Of a stretch of 64,000 nt of DNA, positions 15,178 to 28,257 are shown in pieces. The notes under the pieces were generated by a model, which saw only the letters and a list, made by a program, of their open reading frames with translations, did not search any database and was not told where the DNA came from. The DNA lies in assembly GCA_963693365.1 (NCBI GenBank), contig CAVNZM010000013.1:2604001-2668000 (forward strand), given 5' to 3'. Positions within the stretch are counted from its first letter, which is position 1; every line of letters starts with the position of its first letter. A program made the translations under genes and the position numbers. The stretch comes from Amoebidium appalachense (taxonomy: Eukaryota; Ichthyosporea).

Positions 15178-15375
15178 GGGGAACCCCAACTAATTGATTT
15201 CTCCTTGTAGTCTTTATGGTGTCTCGTAGAGAAAGTAAACCCTGATATATAGTCATCACCCGACATCTATGTACGTGTTCATGATATACCGCTGAGGGGA
15301 TATTCCGAGCAAAACCCCCCCCCATACCTGAGACTGGTTTCTCTTTGCCTCGAGTAAACAGCGTAAACCCCAATT
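13833..15375 (+). pseudogene. 5'-truncated LINE copy (ORF2 C-terminus and 3' tail)
   Basis: Near-identical to the last part of ORF2 and the 3' region of the LINE at 45.56-50.29 kb, but on the plus strand. Similarity begins sharply at about 13833 (GTGGTGCAAGGC), just after the position of the YADD box. The frame is open for most of the fragment but has two extra bases near 14803 (GTGCGGCATC against GTGGCATC), shifting the last stretch. After the stop come an (AC)n tract (15052-15107), about 25 bp, an A-run of about 35 (15144-15177), and a further 200 bp also found beside the 45.8 kb copy. Similarity ends at about 15375. It lacks ORF1, the endonuclease and the catalytic RT, so it cannot move by itself. 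Confidence 0.92.
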
Positions 15376-17672
<2,297 letters not shown>

Positions 17673-18551
17673 AAGAGATGAAGTGGCAGACTGAGTGGGC
17701 AAAGCTTCGGGTACTACGAAGGTCTGCCATGCAACATCCACTAGAAATATATCTTTCAAATTCATAAGGAGTAGAGGATTCTGATTATATGGAGGTGTTT
17801 GAAAAAGGACCACATAAAATTGCAACATCCGTCCTAGCTTAAGCACTACTTGTGTAGACGTGATTTGCTGAGGGCCAAAAAAAGGGGAAGGACGGAGGGG
17901 AACGGGGAAGCGGGGTTGGGAGGGGACGGGAGAGGGGGAGGAAGGGGGGGTGAGGGGGGGTGAGGGGGAGAGGGCTTGGTGGAAAGAGTGTAGTTCTGGG
18001 GAGGGGGGGACGATCCCCGGCAGAGGGCTGTATTGGATGACAGGAAAGCAGCACATGGAGGGGGCGGGGAGAGGGGATGGAGGAGAGGGAGGGGGACGGG
18101 AAGGGGGAGGGGGGGGGGGGGGAGGGGAGGGGAGGGAGGGGGGGAAGGAAGGGGGGAGGGGTTGGGGGTTGGGGGGGGAGGAGGGGGGGGGGGGGTGCTT
18201 ACGTTTCCAAAGTTGGCAAAGCCTGCAAGAGCGTAAAATGTCGACTCCATTCCCTTGGGGCACAGCCTGAGCTTGGAGATGAGCACCACCCCGGCTGATT
18301 GGTTCAAAGTCAGCTCAGGTATTTTGGATGCATTATTGAGGGAAGAGGGGGGGGGAGGGGGAGGGATTGGGGGTGGTGGTGGTGGTGGTGGTGGTGGGGG
18401 GGGGGGGGGGGGGACGGTTTGTGTGTGTGTGTGCGTGCATGAGGAGGACTAGGGGTAGATTTGATAACACGGCCGGAGTAATAGGCCCATAGTGTTTAGT
18501 GAGGGATGGGTTTTTCAGTTTTGGAGGTGTTGGGGGGAGGGGGGAAGGAGG

Positions 18552-18595
<44 letters not shown>

Positions 18596-19484
18596 GGAAT
18601 TTTTTTTTGTAAAAAAAGTGATCCATTCAAACAGCTCTGTGATCCTAGGCTAATGGGCTCTGAATGAAAAAATGGGTAGATGAGACTCAGTGAATCTGGG
18701 TTTGATTATGCAAGGAGGCATCATGAGTCAGAATTTATAGCAGCCAAGTGCAAATAGGATGATATGGGCCGGGGGAGGCGGGGGGGGGGGGGGGGAAGGG
18801 GGCGCGAGGTGGGGAGGGGGCCAGGGAGTTGAGGGAGGGGGGAACCGGCCTACGCATGAAATTCAACATGTAGACAATCTGCCCAACGATATTATCGCCC
18901 TTCATATACGTGGCCTTGTCACTAATCCCAACGTCTATATTCCACCTCTTCACAATGACGATATCCACCGCTCCCCCCAGACAAATCATAACCGTCACGG
19001 TAGTCACCCAACTTGAACATGGGCGGAATTCCCACTCAGACATGACACCTTGGAAAAGCGCGACCCCCGCAAACCCCATTATTGACGCAACCGTTCCGCT
19101 ATCATGTAATTTAGTATGTTTGGTCGAACGCAGGTCCCCCCGGTACGCACTCCCCGTCGCCGAAAAAGTAGTCTAGGGGCCCGGCGATGTTGAGGTATGT
19201 GGCGTGGGAGATAAACATGTACCCCATTGGCCGAAGTGACGCCAACGGGAAAGGTATGCGTAGGATGAGCCAATCAGAGCAACGGAAATTACGATTGCGT
19301 AGATGAAGACTGCAGGTGGAGGGGGAGAGATGGTGGGGGGGGAGAAGGGGGGTGGGGGTTGGGGGGAGGGGAGGGGAGGGTTAGTTGGCATATTATTAGG
19401 AAACTTGGTAGCCCGGAAAACAGGATTTAAAGTTTTGTAACAGTTTTGTATATATCCGCCCTTTCACCCTGGGCCCCCCTCCCC

Positions 19485-19521
<37 letters not shown>

Positions 19522-19551
19522 CCCCAACTGGGCCACCGACCAAAAAAGTAA

Positions 19552-19584
<33 letters not shown>

Positions 19585-21133
19585 ACACACACCCAACTTG
19601 AGTAGTGTGTCCGCGTGAATTGTTAGCCTGAAGGGTGTTTGTATTTTGTGTGAATGGGTGGGTGGGTAGGAGGTGGGTGGAGGGGGTAGAGGGGGGGGGG
19701 GGGGGGGGGGGGGGATAAAGGGAGTGGTTGGTGACTGTGTAAATAGGGGATAGGGGGCGGGCTCTCTTTCTTTTTCTTCTTCCTTTTCTTTCTTTCTTTT
19801 TCTTTTTCTTTTTCTTTTCCTTTCTTTTTTCTTTTTTTATAGGGGGAGGGGGGGAGGAGGGGGGGAGTTGGGACGGAGGGGCAAGTAGGGGGAGGCCTGA
19901 GGGCACAGACACACAACATACATACCGGGGAGTTGTTTGTTTGCCTTTGAGAGGTGCTTGCTGAAATAGAGCCTAGCCTGTTCATTAAACATACGATTGC
20001 CGATCCGAGTGCACCCACACCCATGATAATCGCAAGAACAAACACTTTGCAATGGCGATTCCATTTTTTAGATTGGAACCCGCTTGCGGTCCTTGGGAGG
20101 GGAATTTCGCCCAAGTATCTGAGGCTGGTTGGGATGACAACTTGGACTGCAAATGGGCAGCCGGCAAGGAACATGCCTTTAAGAAGCCTGCCAATGACTG
20201 AAAATAATATAGTTTGCTTTATCCTTTTAACTATTTGCCAATCGAAAAAATGCTTTAGCTTGGTTTATCTTTTTAATACCTGCCAATCATTCGGGAAAAA
20301 ATACTTTAGTTTGCTTTTTTTTTTATTAAAAAAAACCCCCTTCCCACCCCCTCCCCTTCCCACCTTTTTTTCTTTTTTTGAATATGCTGAAACATAATTT
20401 TGTTAGTTGACAGAGCGCAAATGCTTTATCGATCGGTTAAATTTTGTGGTTATGTTCTTTGTGAAACTTTAAGTAAGCCCTTTTGCAGTGATTGTTTAAA
20501 GTCTTATAATCTTACTGGTTCCTAGCATGCCTAGAAGCTCCGGTCTCAAAAAGTATTTGTGTTGTGGTGGCGAGACAAGACCGTCCTCTTCTTCTCTTTG
20601 TTTTTATTATTTATATTTTATTTTATTCCATTTTGATTCAATGATTTATTTTTTAGGGAGGGGGGAGGAAGGGGGGTGTTTTTTTTTTGGTGGGGGGGGG
20701 GGGGGATAGGGTTGGGTGGGTGTGTGTGTGTGTTGGAGGGGGGGGGGGAGGGGGGAGGGGAGGGGGGGAACGGGGGAGGGGGGAGGGCAAGGAGGAGAGA
20801 AGAAGGGGGGGGGGGGGGGGGGGGGAGAGGGTGTACAGTTTGGGAACGGTTGGGGATTTTATGTAAGGAATTTACCAGGCATTTTCGGTACTATCTGTGT
20901 TTACACTGAGACATAGGCCCAACAATCCACGTAACAAGTAGGGTCCCGACAAAATAGGTCCCCCACACCACAGACACGATGTCGGACGAAGATTAAGGGT
21001 TTTTCACCATCAGTTCGGCATAGCACCCCTCGATTAGAAGGTCGGTCAGTGCGACTTGGAAGTTGCAAAGGAAGAAAAGGATTGCGACTACCTCGCCAAG
21101 ATCGGCTGGAATGGTCCAGGCTGTGTGTGTGTT

Positions 21134-21198
<65 letters not shown>

Positions 21199-22746
21199 TT
21201 TGGGTCGGGGGGAGGGCGGGGCGGGGGGAGGGGGGGGAATGTGGAAGGAAGGGAGGTGTGTCACGGTATATGTGTGTGGGGGGAGGCAGGGGAGGGAGGG
21301 AGGGGTAAGTTAAGTGTAAATCACGTGAAGTTGGAACTTATAGTAGAGCTAGAGAAAGATTTATTAACGAAGTAATGGGTAAAACCTTGATTATTATATA
21401 CTCGATATTTCAAGTTGTTTCTATGAAACTGGTTGGGACGGGGTGAGCCGACGTGGTGTGTGCCTGTGTTTGTGTGTGTGTGTGAAAGTGTTCTTGTGCC
21501 TGTATGTGTGTGCTGGAATACGCTCCATGTGTAAAAATGCAATCTTGGTGCATGGTTTGCTTTTCTTTTTTTCCTTTTTTCACCCAAGGTCTTTACTTCT
21601 TCTTCTCCTCCTCTTTTTCTCTTGGGAACGGGCAGGTGTGGGGTGTGTGCGTGTGGGGAGGGGCGGGTGGAGGGGGGGGGGGGGGGGGAGGGGGTAAGAG
21701 ATTGAAGACATGCCACCCACAACCAGATAGGCATTGGCACCCAGCAGGGAGAATATGATGATGTAGTGTTTCTTGAGGTAGCCGCGGATAGGCAGAATGT
21801 CGGGCACCATTCCCATGAGTGCCTGTATGTGGATGTGTGCGAGTACGTGAGTGTTTGGGTTTGGAGGGGGGGGGGAAGGAGAGGGCAGGAGAGAAGAGGG
21901 GTAGGGATGAGGGAGGATGGGGAGAGGTGGTGGGGGCTGGGGGGAGGGAAGGGGCCGGGGGGGGGGGGTGGGTGGGTGGGTGGGTGGGGGGGTGGGGGGG
22001 GGGGGGGATAGACGGTACTTGGTTAGATCTTGCCGGTGGCATCTATAAGTTAACATTCAAAAATATGATGAAATTAAGAAAATAGCGCAGGCTGAGGAAA
22101 TACTACTTGACGCTGATACCGCCAAAACCATTCATGTTTTTTGGTGTGCAATTAGGGTGGTTTGGGACGATCATCGGCAGCTAAAGGAGAGGGGGGGGGA
22201 AGGGCGAATGTTGTTTTTGTCAGTTGATGGTGATGGTGTTCAGTGGTGGTGATAGTGGCGGTGGCATGTCTGTGTGTGTTCTGGGGGCCGCCGGGGGAGG
22301 GGGGGGGGGGGGGATGAGGGAGGCATGGGCCGGGGGGAGGGGGGGGGAGGGCCCGGGGGGCAAGGGGGGGGGAGGGGGGGGGAAGGCAGGGAGTCGTAGT
22401 GGAGAAGGTAGTAAGCCCAAGTCTGCATGAAGGTGGAGTGGTGTGTGTGTGACCATCACGGTGGAAGTTTCCGAGGCGTAGAGGAGAGGATAGGGAGAAT
22501 GTGCCTGTTACATCACCTTCATAGACCATGGGGTAGCCGAGATGGTGGTGTAGATCTGATAGTCAGTCGCGGGAACCTTCATAAGATTCCAGAAGTAAGG
22601 AAACTTGCCCACGGTCATGAGTTGGTAGAGAAATCCCTTGATGCCGAAATATGTTGACGTGAGCCATGACAATAAAGCGCCAGCCGAGCTGGTCGTTAAT
22701 GCGGATGAAGTAGAAGCGCGTGTGGTGGTAGGGTCGTGCGAGCTTT
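17673..22746 (-). pseudogene. BT1/folate-biopterin transporter family pseudogene
   Basis: Seven exon-like blocks on the minus strand match the BT1 (FBT) branch of major-facilitator transporters in order: 22746-22517, 21822-21717, 21120-20907, 20187-19926, 19309-18854, 18294-18203 and about 17867-17673. Recognisable pieces are PWSMK followed by GMVPDILPIRGYLKKHYI, TDLLIEGCYAELM, SDIVSVVWG, ECVPGGPAFD, RWNIDVGISDK and the hallmark LCPKGMESTFYALAGFANFG. Most boundaries are GT-AG with compatible phases. Lesions: a frameshift at 22645-22660, an in-frame TAA at 20993-20995, frameshifts at about 19222-19262 and 19100-19114, and a phase mismatch at the start of exon 5. No N-terminal exon was found. 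Family members carry folates, pterins or related compounds through membranes. With this many breaks I read it as a non-functional relic, unless the assembly has many indel errors here. Introns hold G-rich tracts and (GT)n. Confidence 0.8.
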
Positions 22747-23029
22747 CTGTAGTGACATTTGTTCGACCATGCGTTGGCATGTTTTGATCATGTGTATGTC
22801 TGTGGCGTTGTTTAACACCGTGTGCACACACAGATTTTGTCCCCACAAAATCCCGTTGGAAATATGGAAAACGTTAACACGGGTCACTGACTCTGGCAAA
22901 TGCGTTCATTAATATTGATGCGTGCACACATGTACTAGCTAGTGAAATGGTTCTTAAGAGAAGTCCAGAGACTCGGTCGAAAGCCATATACCCATATAGT
23001 TATTGGGAGCACATACCCACATTCACAAC

Positions 23030-23216
<187 letters not shown>

Positions 23217-23695
23217 GTGTGCTACGTGTACTATCACCTCATGCAACGGCAAACCAGTGGTGTCTTAAAAGGAGTAGGGTCCATACTCGCTGAGCGATGA
23301 CTCCTCAGGCACCTGGTAGTATCATTCTGGGTGACCCTACTTGAATTGAAGAAACCCCTCACGGCTTTCGCGCGATGTGTCGATCGGCTCTGGTGTTGTT
23401 GGATTCGGGGGGAGAAACGCCCAAACCAATCGACTTGCTGTCCTATAGGGGATGCATCTTGGATTTGTAATGTTTTTTTTTCTTTTCTTTTCTGGATCAC
23501 GCGAGTCAATGTAGGGTGAGTGAGGCCTCCGAGTCTCTCTCTCTCTCTCTCGTCTAGATAAATCTGACCTGACGCAGCTGTTTATATAGCTCCCCTGAAC
23601 TTGCGTAGCCACTTTTGATTGGGTCCTGAATCCGCGCTGGGCCGCTGGCTCACACACAGGGTTCGATTTCTGTTTTTGAAGCTTTGGGTTAGGGT

Positions 23696-23735
23696 CAAGG
23701 CCTCCTAAATAGCACACCTATTTAGGAGGCCTTGG
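23696..23735. mobile_element. Tiny palindromic element, copy 1, with direct repeats
   Basis: The left arm CAAGGCCTCCTAAATAG (23696-23712), a 5-base loop CACAC and the exact inverse arm (23718-23734) form a perfect 17-bp hairpin. GGTTAGGGTC occurs on both sides (23687-23696 and 23734-23743), as expected of an 8-10-bp target-site duplication overlapping the arm ends. A second, inverted copy with a different flanking duplication lies at 33.18 kb. It has no coding capacity. A very short foldback or MITE-like element is my inference; an 8-bp duplication would suit hAT transposases. Confidence 0.7.
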
Positions 23736-23744
23736 TTAGGGTCC

Positions 23745-24329
23745 AAATTGTTTGGGATTTGCCAAAAAAACTTTGGGAAAAGCTTTCGGAAAATCCTGGG
23801 CGTGCAAACAAACGGTCATGATCACGGCCCTCCTCGCCTAGCCCCTCTAGATCTTCGCCCCCCGGCCGGGTCGACCCACTGTGGTACCCACTCACGGCCC
23901 GCAAACGTTAACTCCCCCCTCCCCCTTCCGGCCGGGCCCTCAACAACGTCCCCCCCCCCCCCCCCCCTCCCCCTCCCCCCGGCCGAGCCCCAGGGCCGCG
24001 GCGCGCCAGCCCCCCCCCCCCCCTCGGGCCATGCTGGCCATGCATATGGGCACCAATACAGTTTGCGTCCGCGTCTAAGATTCTACGGTTTTGGGGGGGG
24101 GTGTCGACGGAGTCTTAGGGCAATCAGAGCCGGGCTCGAGACATGTAGTCGGTCGTACCCATGATCTTGAGAGGGTGGCCCTATCGGGGGGGGGGAGGGG
24201 GGGAAGGGGGGGGGGGGGGGGGGAGGAGGGAGGAGGCAACCTAGTGGGTTAAATAGTCACCTTAGATAGAGGTTACCGATGTGGAGGGGGAGGGGATCGA
24301 GGGGGGAAGGGGGGGGGGGGGGAGGGATG

Positions 24330-24361
<32 letters not shown>

Positions 24362-24477
24362 CCGTCCTGCATTGTGTGCAGTGCACGTGAGAGAGAGAAT
24401 TGAGATAGTCAGGGGGAACCCTGTCTACTAGCACTCTGGATTCGTGACCGAGTGGCTGGGGAGGCTTTCTGTTTTGG

Positions 24478-24524
<47 letters not shown>

Positions 24525-24574
24525 GGTCTATTTTCTCTAATCGATTATCCCGAAAATGGGCTCGTATACGGAAT
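23745..24574. other. Unique sequence then poly-G blocks, no gene recognised
   Basis: 23745-24180 is GC-rich sequence with C-runs and no domain or splice pattern that I recognise in any frame. 24186-24225, 24306-24358 and 24477-24524 are long G-runs. Confidence 0.6.
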
Positions 24575-24751
24575 CTAAAGATTTTTTTTCTCTTTTGACT
24601 CGGGTTTATTGATCCGTTGATGAAGGCAACGTGCAGCCACAGGATACATAACCACCAATAGAACTGAAAAAGCCAAAGCTACGAATAAAAATAAAGCGAC
24701 AAGTGACAAAAGGACGTGTATGCGTGAAACTAGTTTGCTCCAACTAATCAT
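24575..24751 (-). CDS. Hypothetical small membrane protein (weak)
   Basis: An open frame read leftward from ATG 24751 encodes about 58 residues. A strong hydrophobic stretch (LLSLVALFLFVALAFSVLLV) is followed by a basic, Lys-rich tail ending near 24575. The frame stays open upstream through the 101-bp tandem repeat, so the true start is unclear. No homologue is recognised. The transmembrane-like segment is the only positive evidence; this may be a chance frame or an exon of a larger gene. Confidence 0.2.
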   Translation of the reverse strand: MISWSKLVSRIHVLLSLVALFLFVALAFSVLLVVMYPVAARCLHQRINKPESKEKKNL

Positions 24752-24778
24752 ATGCATCGATGTTGACCAGACCACACT

Positions 24779-24990
24779 CGAAGTGAAAGTGAAGTCCCAC
24801 AAAAAGAAGAAACGAAGGCCTTTATATACCTGCCATGGTGAAGAAGCGGGAAAAAAAGTTGACGTGACAGCTAAGAGATCGAAGTGAAAGTGAAGTCCCA
24901 CAAAAAGAAGAAACGAAGGCCATTATATACCTGCCATGGTGAAGAATCGGGAAAAAAAGTTGACATGACAGCTAAGAGATCGAAGTGGGG
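24779..24990. repeat. 101-bp tandem duplication
   Basis: Units start at 24779, 24880 and 24981 (the last partial) with CGAAGTGAAAGTGAAGTCCC, and contain AAAAAGAAGAAACGAAGGCC and CCTGCCATGGTGAAGAA. The two full units differ at only a few positions, so the duplication is recent. Confidence 0.93.
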
Positions 24991-25416
24991 GTTCTTGGGG
25001 ATCTGCAAGCCCAGCTAAAAACGCCCCTTCAGTCACAAAACTCAAAAAACGCGTTTTTACAAATTAAGTATCGTAAAATTACAAGCCCTGGGCACTTGTC
25101 GGGGTTCGATATTGCTCATGAGAAGCGCTATAGATATGTTCTTGAACAGAAACATTGAAAAAATTAGGTACAATTTGTTATTAGGGGGCCTTAAAGCGTT
25201 TATAATGCTATACATCTGGTACGAAAGCTGTTACGACGGCACCCTAACCTTATTTGTATAGGGGTCTTTCCTTAATCGTAATTACGACGATTTTTTTTTC
25301 GTAATCCCCCCCCTGACTATTTACCAATTTGATTGGATAACTGATTAGCAGGAATTGTGCTAGAAGCCACACGACAATGTGTGAGTCACATGACGCACCG
25401 ACGTGATGCGTAACCA

Positions 25417-25478
25417 TCCAATCAGAACCCTCTCCGTTTGCGCAAACGGAGATACGCCGACAACCAAATAAAAAGACG
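25417..25478 (+). promoter_or_regulatory. Putative promoter region: CCAAT, palindrome, TATA-like
   Basis: CCAATCAGA (about 25418) is followed by a perfect 22-bp palindrome at 25431-25452 (half-site TCTCCGTTTGC). An ATAAAAAGACG motif lies at 25468-25478, about 60 bp before an ATG at 25540 and 200 bp before the exonuclease coding region. The same ATAAAAAGACG string occurs at 44853-44863 within TATATAAAAAG. A promoter role is inferred from position and motif type only. Confidence 0.4.
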
Positions 25479-25668
25479 AGCTACTACTAGAGAGAAGGGG
25501 GGGGTATGATTGGAGGGGGGGGTGTTCAGCTAACCTTATATGGATAAAGCAAAGTTACAAGGATTCAAGCCATTGGTTGGGCAAGACCCCTTTTGCCGAA
25601 TATGGATAACAGATCATACACTGCTGTAGGCGGCGGTCAGGAATTGGTGTACACCGACTGCCTGCCAG

Positions 25669-26415
25669 GGGGCGGTGGTGGCTACAGCGGCCATTCGTGC
25701 CGACCTGGAGGGGCAGCAGCACCGCGTGGTGGGGCTGGACTGCGAGTGGGTCTATCGGGTGGGCCAGGCGCGGTCCAAGGTTTGCACGCTGCAGATTGCC
25801 ACCGCACGGGCCGTGTACATCTTCCACTTGGCACGCATGGGCCCCAACCACAGCCCGCCCGCGCGGCTGGTGGACGAGCTGATTGCGCTGCTTAGGGACC
25901 CCAGCATCATCAAGGTGGGCAAGCAGATCGGCACGGACTCGGCCCACCTCAACAAGGACTACGGCACCCCTGTGGCCAGCTATCTGGAGCTGGGCCGGTT
26001 CTGCTATGCCCGTGCAGCTATCACCTCTGCGGCCCGGGGCTTGGCCGACATCACTGCCCAGGTCATAGGCAAGAAGCTGCCCAAGCCGGCACTTGTTCGA
26101 TGCTCCAACTGGCACGAGCCGCTATCAGAGGTGCAGGCCACCTACGCTGCCCTTGATGCATATGCGTCCCTGCAGGTCTACTCGGCCGTGGTCGATAGGC
26201 CAAACCTGTCAGGTGTGTATCCCACCTGCTTTTTGCCCCAGTGCTTATGTACTTATGCCAGATATAGAAAGATTGTGGGCCCCCCAGAGGAGAGGGGAGG
26301 GGGAGGAGGGGGGGGGGGGGGGGGGGGTGGCTGACCACATGGGCCAGTGTTCCAGTTGTGTTATGCTGGGTGTCGGGTGGCTATCAAAGGAGGGGGTGAT
26401 TGGTGGTGGTGGTGG

Positions 26416-26446
<31 letters not shown>

Positions 26447-28098
26447 TATAGCACTGTTAACACGTGCAAGTGCCACACAAGCTGGGCACTGGGAGAGGGG
26501 GGGGGGGGGAGGGAGAAGGGGGGGGGGGGGGGGGGGGGGGAAGGGGGTTGCTAAGGAATATGCATTTGATTTTTGTGGAGCGAAGAGAAAAACGTTGGTG
26601 CTGTGGCTTTTTGGCTGAGTTTTTTGCTTCCCTCTATGACATGCAGCGCGGCTTCATGCAAAGGCACTCGGTGAAGGGGTTGAGATTGTGCCCCGGCGGG
26701 GCCCACATGCTGCAGCAGCCACCGGGGTGGTGCTGGCTGTGCAGCCGGAGCGCTGGGGGGGCATGAAGGTGGGCAAGAAGCATGCAGTGGTGCGGGTGGA
26801 TCAGGTGCTGTCGCCGGCCATGCAGGTGCCCTTTGGCCCCGACAAGGGCAAGACCCTGGGAGAGCTGGGCCCGCCGCCCTTTGAGCTGATGGTGCACCTG
26901 CAGTGGCTACGGCCCATTCAGCCCCCACCGGACCCAGGTGCCGAGGTGCCGGTGGTCCCTGACCCAGCCCCTCCCCCTGCCAGTCCTCCCCCTGCCGAGC
27001 AGCAGCAACCCCTTGCCGGCCCACAGGCACCCCCCCAGGACCCCCAGGCAGCCCCGGGGGGCCTTGAGGCAGCCCCAGGGGGACCCGAGGCAGCTCCCAG
27101 AGAGGGCATGTTGGGCCAGGCACCGCCTGGGGAGGTGGTGTGGCAGACTGTGCTGAATGACGCCTTCCACTCCATTGCAAACACGGCGGACGGCACGTAC
27201 AAGTCACACCCCCGCAGGGCTGAGTACGCACGCGCACTCAGCGAGGCAATATTTGTGTGGAATGAAGAGGATTACGGACATGTGAAGGTGCCCCCCCCCC
27301 CTCCCCCCCCCCCCCCAAAATAAAAAATAAAAAATAAAAATAAAAAAAACGGCAACAACAACATGCGTGACTGACGCGCACACACACATACACTCGTTAG
27401 CACACACTCACCATTCCACCCACAACCATGCACACCTTCGACAAAACTTCTGAGGGAAGAGAGAGAGCCTGAGCCTCAGAGAGAGGGGGGGCAAGGGGGG
27501 GGGGGGGGGGGGGGGGGGAGGGGGGGGAGGAGAGTGGGGGTTATTCATATGCCTAGAGAGAAATAATGTAGGGTTGTGGGGGGAAATAGCCACATGCATT
27601 TTTTACTTGTGTTGGGGGAGAAGATGGGGGGGGTGGAGGGGAGGGGTCCTACAATAACGGCAGGTATCAAAGTCTACCAAACCCAAATTGCAGTGTGCGT
27701 AGTAAATTAATATTGGCATCCTGCCTCACAGGGGGTGCTGGAGCAGAAGGGCATCAACATTGAAACCGAGCTCAAGGGCGGCGACCTGAGCTACTTCATG
27801 GAGCGCATCCGGCGGGTTATTCCCGACCCATACACGCTGGTCTCGCGGCTGGTGGAGTTCAAAAACACCTACAAGGATGTGCCGCCCGGACCGGATGGCA
27901 AGCCTCTGTTCAAGAAGGATGGCTTTGAAAGACTCGAGGCAACATCCCCCCCCCCCCCCCCCCTCCCCTGCAGGCGCCCAACAACTCCACCACCACAGAA
28001 AAGATTCTTCGCTTATTTGTCATCCTTGGTTCATCTGCACACACACGCACACCCTAGCCTCCCCCCCCCCCCCCCCCCTCCCCCCCCCCCCCAAACAT

Positions 28099-28146
<48 letters not shown>

Positions 28147-28226
28147 CCCGCACGGCCCTTGCTGCCTAGCCAGTTGTTTTTTGCCTTTCCCTGCTCGTTT
28201 TTTTCCTTAGCAACCCCATCCCCCCC

Positions 28227-28257
<31 letters not shown>

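Noticed and set aside
20900-21120. Stop-codon reassignment (TAA read as an amino acid)
   Set aside because: Other genes in the window end in TAA, TAG and TGA at expected positions; the transporter also has frameshifts.
23655-23680. GGGTTCGATTTC as a tRNA T-arm / B box
   Set aside because: No matching D-arm or acceptor stem upstream; the similarity is limited to about 12 bases.
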